23,831 bases of DNA from Clostridium sp. CAG:632. GTDB lineage: Bacteria > Bacillota > Clostridia > Lachnospirales > Lachnospiraceae. Shown here in pieces: positions 17,189 to 22,845 of the stretch. Under the pieces are notes generated by a model. The model did no database searches, had not been told where the DNA came from, and worked only from the letters and a program-made list of their open reading frames with translations. The stretch lies in assembly GCA_000431515.1 (NCBI GenBank), contig HF991342.1, positions 1-23,831 of the forward strand, read 5' to 3'. A program made the translations under genes and the position numbers. Every line of letters starts with the position of its first letter. Position 1 is the first letter of the stretch.

Positions 17189-18294
17189 CTCATTTTCCCA
17201 TTTGCAGCATCTATCCTTATTTCATATTTTGTTATGTATCCATCCGCTTGTGTCTCAACAATAGAAAATGCCCATACCGGTCGGATTTCCCTCTCCACCG
17301 TAATTCCTTCATTCCGTTGAAAATCGCAACAAAGCCGAGCAGATACCACCTGATATTCACTGTCATCCAGCAGATTATCATAATGCTTCAGCAACAGATC
17401 CGCAATCTCGTTAAATTCTAATAAACTTTCCTCTTGCCCATCAGATTCATAACTATATAAGTCTGCTATATTAAGATATATAATTCCCGGTTCTCCATAT
17501 ATCACAGCAATCTGGGCATTACTTTTCTGCGCGTTACTTGGTCCATAATCCCCTTTGTGATAGTCCCGCATTCCACTGTAAGTCTGGTGAATATAATATA
17601 AATAATAATTATCTTGTTCTGTCCAATCCTGCTTATATTTGTCTACTTCTTTATTTCCATCAATATCATAATGCTCCTCCTCTTCCTTCATTGTTTCAAA
17701 ATCCAGATAATAGGTATCTACCTCCGGATCTTCCAATGTAATCCCCAGGTTTTTCAGTTCCTCCATTACGATATCCAAACCTTCACTCGCTGTTCCGAAG
17801 GAAAACTCCCTTTCCTCTGCGTATTTATATAAATTATAAGCAGAATCTCTTTCATCCTCTCTTAAACTCCCATATATCTCACTATACTGATATGTCTGAT
17901 ATGTACCTCCTTCTCCTCCCCACATAAAAAGTTTCTTATAAAATCCCTTGTCTCCTACCGTCTCTTTTGTAACAATTGCCTGTGTGCCGGGATCCAATTC
18001 TCCGGCTTCCTCTTTCGGAATCAATTTTCTTCCAATCTCCTCATAATCCAATTTCTGAGGTGTCGCTTTACCTTTTATAAAATAAGATGAATCCGGTGCT
18101 TCCACCACCATATTCAACTCCACATTTTCCCCCTCCGCTGAGTATTCTTTCGGAAATGAATATGTCTGCATATGGCTCATACTATCTGCTTCTGTTTGCT
18201 GCGTCTCATTCACTGCATTACCACTACATGAACATAATACTAATGACAATACCAACCCAATACCAAGAATACTTGTATTTCTTTTTACCATCAT
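17185..18294 (-). CDS. Lipoprotein associated with a LanFEG-like ABC transporter
   Basis: A 369-aa exported lipoprotein. Hydrophobic signal peptide with the lipobox LCSC, lipidated at Cys23. The mature part is acidic and Tyr/Glu-rich. The C-terminal 40 residues (RPVWAFSIVE...KYEIRIDAANGKMR) resemble the ending of PepSY-like domains, which finish with a DAxxG motif. No catalytic motif seen. Tight coupling to the permeases suggests it works with the transporter at the outer face of the membrane, for example as a substrate-binding or immunity (LanI-like) protein; this is inference from context. The SD AAGGAGAAGG (18297-18306) serves either of two adjacent ATG codons (18294 or 18291). Confidence 0.8.
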   Translation of the reverse strand: MMVKRNTSILGIGLVLSLVLCSCSGNAVNETQQTEADSMSHMQTYSFPKEYSAEGENVELNMVVEAPDSSYFIKGKATPQKLDYEEIGRKLIPKEEAGELDPGTQAIVTKETVGDKGFYKKLFMWGGEGGTYQTYQYSEIYGSLREDERDSAYNLYKYAEEREFSFGTASEGLDIVMEELKNLGITLEDPEVDTYYLDFETMKEEEEHYDIDGNKEVDKYKQDWTEQDNYYLYYIHQTYSGMRDYHKGDYGPSNAQKSNAQIAVIYGEPGIIYLNIADLYSYESDGQEESLLEFNEIADLLLKHYDNLLDDSEYQVVSARLCCDFQRNEGITVEREIRPVWAFSIVETQADGYITKYEIRIDAANGKMR

Positions 18295-18334
18295 GTCCTT
18301 CTCCTTTCTCTATTTCAACTTTATGATCAAGGCA

Positions 18335-18363
18335 GTGGTTCTTTTTTTAACAAAGAAAACCAC
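18335..18363 (-). other. Intercistronic hairpin
   Basis: GTGGTTCTTT (18335-18344) pairs with AAAG and AACCAC (18352-18355 and 18358-18363), with a 2-nt bulge and a 7-nt loop. There is no U-tract after it on the minus strand, so a full terminator is unlikely. It could act as a partial attenuator or an RNA-processing stem setting the ratio of secreted protein to transporter. Confidence 0.4.
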
Positions 18364-18401
18364 CCCATACTTATCACAAGGAACACCACCTCATACTTAT
18401 C
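18350..18401. repeat. Tandem 26-bp direct repeat after the secreted-protein gene
   Basis: Two adjacent copies (18350-18375 and 18376-18401) match at 23 of 26 positions. They begin ACAA(A/G)GAA and end CATACTTATC. They start immediately after the stop codon of the 140-aa protein gene and fill half the gap to the lipoprotein gene. Confidence 0.85.
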
Positions 18402-18824
18402 CTATGGACAATATGTACCGATTGCCCTTACATCTGTATAATACAAATCAGGTTCCGCATATAAATAATACTTTCCTCCCTGTACTCCGTTCTGAACATC
18501 ATATTTATGAGATCGGGTTGTTCCTACCTGACTATTTTCTATCCTCAATCTGGATGAAACTCTTACATGTGCACTGGAATATGATATAAACGACATTGCA
18601 TTTCCGTTACTTAAAGATGTTAACTTCACATAAAAATTCTGATCATTATCATCTTTTTGCGTAAGTAATGAATAAGGATCTTTGGATGTCACTCCTGTCA
18701 TATTCGATGCAGTTACATCTAGCTTAGAGTTTCCTGCATACACCAGACCAGTCACTCCAACTACACTTCCTAAAATGGTTAACGCACATAATGCTGTGCT
18801 TAAAAATCTTTTTACTCTATTCAT
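18402..18824 (-). CDS. Small secreted protein of unknown family
   Basis: A 140-aa exported protein. The signal peptide is clear (MNRVKRFLST..., cleavage probably after VYA at residue 30). The mature part is about 110 residues, rich in Ser/Tyr/Asn/Val with alternating hydrophobic and polar residues, suggesting a small beta-sandwich. The only mature-region cysteine is Cys139, second from the C terminus (GTYCP). No lipobox, no GG leader, no lanthipeptide core. It has a strong SD (GGAGGAA, 18831-18837). Genes of this size and look often accompany ABC transporters in Firmicutes (lactococcin 972-like or DUF2712-like proteins), but I cannot claim homology. Likely role: the transporter's cargo, a bacteriocin-like effector, or an extracellular ligand. 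Its position between regulators and transporter makes it the probable centre of the system. Confidence 0.75.
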   Translation of the reverse strand: MNRVKRFLSTALCALTILGSVVGVTGLVYAGNSKLDVTASNMTGVTSKDPYSLLTQKDDNDQNFYVKLTSLSNGNAMSFISYSSAHVRVSSRLRIENSQVGTTRSHKYDVQNGVQGGKYYLYAEPDLYYTDVRAIGTYCP

Positions 18825-18948
18825 GCTTTCTTCCTCCGCTCACTATTTTTCTTTGTCTTCCACCGGCCGTTTCGGTTGATAAAAAACGTTCTTTTCTTCT
18901 CTGACATAATCGTACCGGTACCATTCCGACATCACTCAATTTCATCAT
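18817..18948 (-). CDS. Candidate 43-aa basic small protein or leader peptide
   Basis: A short ORF below the usual length cut-off, starting MMKLSDVGMVPVRLCQ and ending SGGRKHE. It has a very strong SD: GGGGGGAG lies a few nt before the first ATG (18948). The C-terminal half is strongly basic (many Arg/Lys) with a single Cys15. Its stop (TAG) overlaps the start of the secreted-protein gene by 8 bp, so ribosomes finishing it would be placed on the next start. There is no signal peptide and no match to AgrD or lanthipeptide precursors. It could be a real small protein, a translational-coupling leader, or chance. Confidence 0.42.
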   Translation of the reverse strand: MMKLSDVGMVPVRLCQRRKERFLSTETAGGRQRKIVSGGRKHE

Positions 18949-18993
18949 ATCTCTCCCCCCTTTCCCTGTCTTATTTCAAATCAGATGATTACC

Positions 18994-19032
18994 AGTACAA
19001 GGAGAACCCAGAATCTGTCCTCTCCTTGTACT
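18994..19032 (-). other. 12-bp perfect inverted repeat near the predicted transcript start
   Basis: AGTACAAGGAGA (18994-19005) and TCTCCTTGTACT (19021-19032) flank a 15-nt loop. No U-tract on either strand, so not an intrinsic terminator. It overlaps the predicted start site of the candidate promoter at 19034-19061. It could be a 5' stabilising hairpin, a translational control element, or the dyad of a DNA-binding protein. Confidence 0.55.
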
Positions 19033-19033
19033 C

Positions 19034-19061
19034 ATCCTACAATTTTCGCCTTAAAAAACAA
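19034..19061 (-). promoter_or_regulatory. Candidate regulated promoter of the secreted-protein/ABC genes
   Basis: On the minus strand TTGTTT (19056-19061) and TAGGAT (19034-19039) have a 16-bp spacer. Each hexamer matches the consensus at four positions, as expected of an activator-dependent promoter. The direct repeats at 19067-19104 lie just upstream. An alternative lies further down (TTGTAC then TGAAAT, around 19000-19026), so the start site is uncertain. Confidence 0.4.
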
Positions 19062-19066
19062 TCCTC

Positions 19067-19104
19067 TATGCATAATTCGGCGGTTTTATGCATAAATCGG
19101 CGGT
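19067..19104. promoter_or_regulatory. Two 18-bp direct repeats, 20-bp period: candidate LytTR operator
   Basis: TATGCATAATTCGGCGGT (19067-19084) and TATGCATAAATCGGCGGT (19087-19104) differ at one base. On the minus strand each reads ACCGCCGA(A/T) followed by a short AT stretch and TATGCATA. The 9-bp cores ACCGCCGA(A/T) are separated by 11 bp, i.e. two helical turns. This is the direct-repeat geometry of LytTR-family regulators such as AgrA, ComE and PlnC. The LytTR regulator gene lies in the same operon just upstream. Confidence 0.65.
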
Positions 19105-19145
19105 AAATCTGCATTCACTTATACATTTAATCCTTTATCCTTCCA

Positions 19146-19832
19146 CTATGTATTCCTTTTATACTTATTTTTTAAAATTACTGTATGCAAAAACCTTCCC
19201 TTTTCACATGCTACAAAATCATCTCCTTGATATTTTTCCACTACTCTGTGAATATTCTCCATACCAATTCCATGTTTGCGTTGATTTTTCTTTGAAGTCC
19301 GAAATGGCTTTCCCAACCGTTTTGGTTCCTGCTCAACCGGATTTTCAACTGACACCCGAAGTTCCTGCCCTTCTATCAAACAACAGAGATAGATTCGCTT
19401 CTCCTTCTTACTCAACCGCTCACAAGCCTCTATTGCATTATCCAGAAGATTTGTAAGTACCGTTACCAGATCCATGTCTTTTACAATTACTCCTGCCAAA
19501 TCTCCTATATTCAGAATCATTGTAATCCCCTTCTCTTCTGCCTGACGATTTTTCTGTCTGAGAATGCTGTTCACAATTGGATGATTCGTATAGTAGGTTC
19601 CCTGTGTCGACCGGCACTTACCATAGATTTGTTTTATATACTTCTCAGCCTCTGTAATCTGTCCATCCTCCAGTAATCCCTGTATGCAAAGCAGATGATT
19701 TTGAAAATCATGTATCATTTTTTGTTGTTCTCGAACATCCGATTCCATTGTCTGATAAAACTTTAGCTGTCGTTTCATGATACTAAATCGTTTCTTGCGT
19801 CTTACAGCATTCTTCCAAATAGCATAAATCAT
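19146..19832 (-). CDS. GHKL (AgrC/ComD-type) histidine kinase lacking a membrane sensor
   Basis: Sensor-kinase partner of the LytTR regulator. Seen in 228 aa: a basic N terminus, a helical DHp region with IHDFQNHLLCIQGLLE (phospho-acceptor His41), and a GHKL ATPase with N-box NLLDNAIEAC (128-137) and G-box HGIGMENIHRVVEKY (187-201). AgrC/ComD-type kinases normally carry five to seven N-terminal membrane helices before this block. Here only about 38 residues precede His41 and none form a membrane helix. The ATG overlaps the regulator's TGA (19829-19832) and GGGAGGGAG gives a strong SD, so the short form looks like the true start. It may sense a cytosolic signal or rely on a partner protein, or it is a shortened relic with intact catalytic motifs. 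Confidence 0.85.
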   Translation of the reverse strand: MIYAIWKNAVRRKKRFSIMKRQLKFYQTMESDVREQQKMIHDFQNHLLCIQGLLEDGQITEAEKYIKQIYGKCRSTQGTYYTNHPIVNSILRQKNRQAEEKGITMILNIGDLAGVIVKDMDLVTVLTNLLDNAIEACERLSKKEKRIYLCCLIEGQELRVSVENPVEQEPKRLGKPFRTSKKNQRKHGIGMENIHRVVEKYQGDDFVACEKGRFLHTVILKNKYKRNT

Positions 19833-20545
19833 CTTCTCCCTCCCTTCAGGTGGTAGTAGATCTCGCGTATCTTTCTATATTTGTCTCTCGGCACCGGTAA
19901 TATCTGCATATTATCCAAAACCACCTGATAATTAGATAATCCCTGCATATGACAGTAATTCACCAGATAGCTTTTATGGATTCGGATAAACTCTTCATTA
20001 TTTAAGTCCTCTTCTATCCGATCCAGCTTTCCGGTCATAGTCCAGACCTCCCCCTGTGTCAAATAAAAATACAGTGTATGACGAACACTCTCTATATACA
20101 GAATCCGGTTGAGCCTGATCTCGCGAAACCCTTCCCGAAACTCAAAAGATCGTGTCACTTCCTGCATAGCTACCAGTTGTATGATTGCCTCCACTGCCTC
20201 TCGCAGCTGATCCTGATCATTCTTTAATACATAACGAAGTGCCCTCACATGGTAGCCCTCCTGCATAAACTCTACATGTGAAGTCGCAAAGATCAACGGA
20301 ATCTCCCTGTCGGTCTTCCGAATCCGTGCTGCTACCTGCATACCACTCTCCTCTTGCATTTCAATATCAAGCAGAATTGCATGATAACAGCTGATTCCTT
20401 CTTCGTTCTCCAGCAATTCCCTGCCCGAACTGTAAGTATCCACCTGATATCGTGATACTTTCTGTTCCTCCAGCGCCTTTTCTGTCCACTCTTTTATTTG
20501 TTTCCGGAAATACGACTCATCATCGCATATTGCAATTCTTAACAT
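19829..20545 (-). CDS. LytTR-family response regulator (AgrA/ComE-like)
   Basis: A transcription regulator phosphorylated by the adjacent kinase. The 238-aa product has a receiver domain (about 1-118) with acidic pocket Asp8/Asp9, phospho-acceptor Asp60 (ILLDIEM), Thr88/Ser89 (FATSH) and Lys108 (RYVLKN), and a LytTR DNA-binding domain (about 135-238) with FREIRLNRILYIES and FIRIHKSYLVN, both typical. LytTR proteins bind paired direct repeats about two helical turns apart; such a pair lies downstream at 19067-19104. SD GGGG (20553-20556) is 7 nt from the ATG. First gene of the operon, with its own promoter, divergent from porG. Confidence 0.93.
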   Translation of the reverse strand: MLRIAICDDESYFRKQIKEWTEKALEEQKVSRYQVDTYSSGRELLENEEGISCYHAILLDIEMQEESGMQVAARIRKTDREIPLIFATSHVEFMQEGYHVRALRYVLKNDQDQLREAVEAIIQLVAMQEVTRSFEFREGFREIRLNRILYIESVRHTLYFYLTQGEVWTMTGKLDRIEEDLNNEEFIRIHKSYLVNYCHMQGLSNYQVVLDNMQILPVPRDKYRKIREIYYHLKGGRR

Positions 20546-20581
20546 ACTTTTTCCCCATGTACTTACCCTCTATTTGTTTCT

Positions 20582-20610
20582 ATAATAGACCATTCTCTAT
20601 GATTTGTAAA
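20582..20610 (-). promoter_or_regulatory. Promoter of the response regulator/kinase operon
   Basis: On the minus strand TTTACA (20605-20610, 5 of 6) and TATTAT (20582-20587, 5 of 6) have an exact 17-bp spacer, about 37 bp before the start codon. Confidence 0.72.
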
Positions 20611-20628
20611 TAACTTTTTAAAAAGTTA
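20611..20628. promoter_or_regulatory. 18-bp perfect palindrome abutting the regulator -35 box
   Basis: TAACTTTTTAAAAAGTTA lies immediately upstream of the -35 hexamer of the regulator promoter and about 27 bp from the -35 of the divergent por promoter. On the minus strand AAGTT occurs here and again 23 bp upstream. Possible operator for autoregulation or another factor. AT-rich palindromes also arise by chance. Confidence 0.4.
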
Positions 20629-20654
20629 GAACAGAACTTGAATTACATAATCTC

Positions 20655-20682
20655 TTTACATCTCCGCAAAGTCTGTTATAAT
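20655..20682 (+). promoter_or_regulatory. Promoter of the porGDAB operon
   Basis: TTTACA (20655-20660) and perfect TATAAT (20677-20682) with a 16-bp spacer. Transcription should start near 20689, giving a leader of about 80 nt. Confidence 0.72.
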
Positions 20683-20709
20683 TAATTAGATATGGTTTTT
20701 TACATAATC

Positions 20710-20742
20710 TGACAGTGTTTCCAGAGAATACAACCACTGTCA
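20710..20742 (+). other. Inverted repeat in the por leader
   Basis: TGACAGTG (20710-20717) and CACTGTCA (20735-20742) form 8-bp perfect arms around a 17-nt loop, between the predicted transcript start and the SD of porG. It is not followed by a U-tract. It may be a binding site for a regulator or a leader stem. Confidence 0.4.
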
Positions 20743-20769
20743 TAAGAATATTACAAAGGAGTCATTACC

Positions 20770-21342
20770 ATGAGTCACACGATTGAAATCCGGTGGCATG
20801 GCCGGGGCGGTCAGGGTGCAAAAACAGCTGCACTTCTACTCGCGGACGTTGCCTTTAAGACCGGAATGCATGTTCAGGGGTTTCCGGAATATGGTCCGGA
20901 ACGTATGGGAGCACCGATCACGGCGTATAATCGAATCAGCGATGCACCGATCCGCGTTCATTCCAATATCTATACCCCACAGTATGTTGCCGTTGTAGAT
21001 GAGACACTTCTGGAGTCTGTAGATGTTACAGCCGGACTTCGGGAAGATGGTGCCATCATTGTAAATACCTCTCGTCCGAAATCCGAGATTCTTCCTCATT
21101 TAAAAGGATATAAAGGTAGTGTTTATACCGTTGATGCACACAAGATTTCTATGGCTACCCTTGGAAAATATTATCCAAACTCCCCAATGTTAGCTGCTGT
21201 CGTAGCTATCACAAAGGTTATGGAGCCGGAAGCATTCCTGCGTGAGATGGAATTATCCTTCCAGCATAAGTTTGCCAAGAAACCAGAGGTGATCGCGGGT
21301 AATATGGAAGCCCTCAGGATGACCTTTAAGGAGGTGCAGTAA
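20770..21342 (+). CDS. porG: Pyruvate/2-oxoacid:ferredoxin oxidoreductase, gamma subunit
   Basis: A subunit of the cytosolic enzyme that oxidatively decarboxylates pyruvate (or another 2-oxoacid) to acyl-CoA, reducing ferredoxin. The 190-aa product shows the gamma-domain opening EIRWHGRGGQGAKTAA (about 6-21) and the conserved block VQGFPEYGPERMGAPITAYNRIS, which contributes to CoA and subunit contacts. AGGAG (20757-20761) is 8 nt upstream of the ATG. First of four genes in the order gamma-delta-alpha-beta, as in Thermotoga porGDAB. Many Clostridia instead use one fused polypeptide of about 1170 aa. The exact 2-oxoacid is not fixed by the sequence; pyruvate is most likely. Confidence 0.92.
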   Translation: MSHTIEIRWHGRGGQGAKTAALLLADVAFKTGMHVQGFPEYGPERMGAPITAYNRISDAPIRVHSNIYTPQYVAVVDETLLESVDVTAGLREDGAIIVNTSRPKSEILPHLKGYKGSVYTVDAHKISMATLGKYYPNSPMLAAVVAITKVMEPEAFLREMELSFQHKFAKKPEVIAGNMEALRMTFKEVQ

Positions 21343-21343
21343 G

Positions 21344-21649
21344 ATGTCAGCAACTGATATTTCAAAGATTACAGAAAAAAGCAAATGGCAGGATATCACT
21401 CCCGGCAATCAGGTATACGGTGCCGGTACTTCCCGTGAATTTCATACCGGAGAATGGAGAACTCAGACCCCTGTATGGATTCCCGAGAAATGTAAGCAGT
21501 GTCTGCTCTGCGTACCGGTCTGTCCGGATAGTTCGATTCCTGTAAAGAACTGTGAGCGTCAGGAATTCGACTATGATCATTGTAAGGGCTGCGGCATCTG
21601 TGCCAAGGTATGCCCATTCGATGCCATCACTATGAAGGAGGGTCAGTAA
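21344..21649 (+). CDS. porD: Pyruvate/2-oxoacid:ferredoxin oxidoreductase, delta (ferredoxin) subunit
   Basis: The electron-transfer subunit, 101 aa. It carries two [4Fe-4S] motifs: CKQCLLCVPVCP (Cys50, 53, 56, 60) and CKGCGICAKVCP (Cys80, 83, 86, 90), all eight cysteines present. It passes electrons from the beta-subunit cluster to ferredoxin. Only one base separates it from porG, and the SD GGAGGTG lies inside the porG end. The N-terminal 40 residues (with WQDITPGNQVYGAGTS) are typical of PorD. Confidence 0.93.
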   Translation: MSATDISKITEKSKWQDITPGNQVYGAGTSREFHTGEWRTQTPVWIPEKCKQCLLCVPVCPDSSIPVKNCERQEFDYDHCKGCGICAKVCPFDAITMKEGQ

Positions 21650-21650
21650 G

Positions 21651-22832
21651 ATGTCTATTCGTGAACGTTTATCCGGAAATGAGGCTATCTCCTATGCAAT
21701 CAAACAGATCAACCCGGATGTTATGCCTGCATTCCCTATCACTCCATCCACGGAGATTCCGCAGTTTGTTGCAAACTATATCGCCAATGGCAAAATGGAT
21801 ACCGAATTCATTCCTGTTGAGAGTGAGCATAGCTCCATGAGTGCTACCATCGGTGCCTGTGCAGCAGGTGCCAGAGCCCTTACCGCTACTTCTTCCTGTG
21901 GTATGGCCCTGATGTGGGAAGAGCTTTATGTGGCAGCTTCTAACCGCCTGCCGCTCGCACTGGCACTGGTAAACCGTGCCCTGTCCGGTCCGATCAATAT
22001 CAACTGCGATCATTCCGACAGTATGGGTGCCAGAGATACCGGATGGCTGCAGATCTATGCTGAAAACAATCAGGAAGTATATGACAACATGGTACAGGCA
22101 TATCGCATTTCAGAGCATAAGGATGTACTCCTGCCAATTATGATCTGTCAGGATGGTTTCATCACCAGCCACGCAGTCGAGAATATCGAGCTGCTGGAGG
22201 ATGATGTTGTTAAGAATTTCGTCGGAGAATATGAGCCGGAGAATTACCTGTTAAATGCTGAGCAGCCTATGGCTGTTGGTCCATATGCCGTATCCAATTA
22301 TTATATGGAGACAAAGATGGGCCAGCGTACAGCTATGCACAATGCAAAGCAGGTCATCTTAGATGTTGCGAAGGAATTTGAAGCGATTTCCGGTCGTCAT
22401 TACGGATTCTTTGAAGAGTACCGTCTGGAGGATGCCGAGTATGCGATTCTGATCATCGGTTCTGCTGCCGGTACCTGTAAGGATGCTGTGGATGCCCTCC
22501 GGGCACAGGGTAAGAAGGTCGGTCTGTTAAAGCTCCGTGTCTTCCGTCCATTCCCGGCAGAAGAGATTGCAGCTGCTCTTGCTCATTGCAAATCTCTGGC
22601 AATCATGGATCGCAGCGACAGCTTCAATGGCAACGGCGGACCTCTGGGTGCCGAAGTTTCCCAGGCATTATACAATGCCCGTTCCTCCGTTCTGGCCGTT
22701 AACTATATCTACGGTCTGGGTGGTCGTGATATCCGTGTGGAGGACTTTGAGGATATCTATTCCCGTCTGGAGACCATTGCTGCTACCGGACAGATTACTG
22801 ACCAGTTCGATTACATTGGTCTGAGAAAATAA
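21651..22832 (+). CDS. porA: Pyruvate/2-oxoacid:ferredoxin oxidoreductase, alpha subunit
   Basis: The alpha subunit, 393 aa, the normal size. Seen: the N-terminal pyrimidine-binding region with NEAISYAIKQINPDVMPAFP and PITPSTEIPQ, the block FIPVESEHSSMSATIGA containing the Glu expected to activate thiamine diphosphate, TSSCGMALMWEE, and QDGFITSHA, followed by a transketolase C-terminal-like domain (IIGSAAGTCKDAVDALRAQGKKVGLLKLRVFRPFP). One base from porD, with SD GGAGGG. With the beta subunit it forms the TPP-dependent active site. The DGF.TSH block favours a pyruvate-type enzyme over indolepyruvate or 2-oxoglutarate types, by recollection rather than alignment. Confidence 0.93.
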   Translation: MSIRERLSGNEAISYAIKQINPDVMPAFPITPSTEIPQFVANYIANGKMDTEFIPVESEHSSMSATIGACAAGARALTATSSCGMALMWEELYVAASNRLPLALALVNRALSGPININCDHSDSMGARDTGWLQIYAENNQEVYDNMVQAYRISEHKDVLLPIMICQDGFITSHAVENIELLEDDVVKNFVGEYEPENYLLNAEQPMAVGPYAVSNYYMETKMGQRTAMHNAKQVILDVAKEFEAISGRHYGFFEEYRLEDAEYAILIIGSAAGTCKDAVDALRAQGKKVGLLKLRVFRPFPAEEIAAALAHCKSLAIMDRSDSFNGNGGPLGAEVSQALYNARSSVLAVNYIYGLGGRDIRVEDFEDIYSRLETIAATGQITDQFDYIGLRK

Positions 22833-22845
22833 GGAGGGACGTATA

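Noticed and set aside
18817..18948. Interpretation of the 43-aa ORF as an AgrD-type cyclic peptide or lanthipeptide precursor
   Set aside because: No AgrB, LanM/LanBC or exporter-peptidase gene in the window, no amphipathic AgrD leader, and only one Cys with no Ser/Thr/Cys-rich core at the C terminus. Kept as an unassigned small ORF.
19067..19104. CRISPR-like interpretation of the direct repeats
   Set aside because: Only two copies, 18 bp, with a 2-bp gap and no spacers; fits an operator, not an array.
19088..19456. 122-aa plus-strand ORF across the kinase 3' end
   Set aside because: Antisense of the GHKL domain; no promoter or SD fitting its start.
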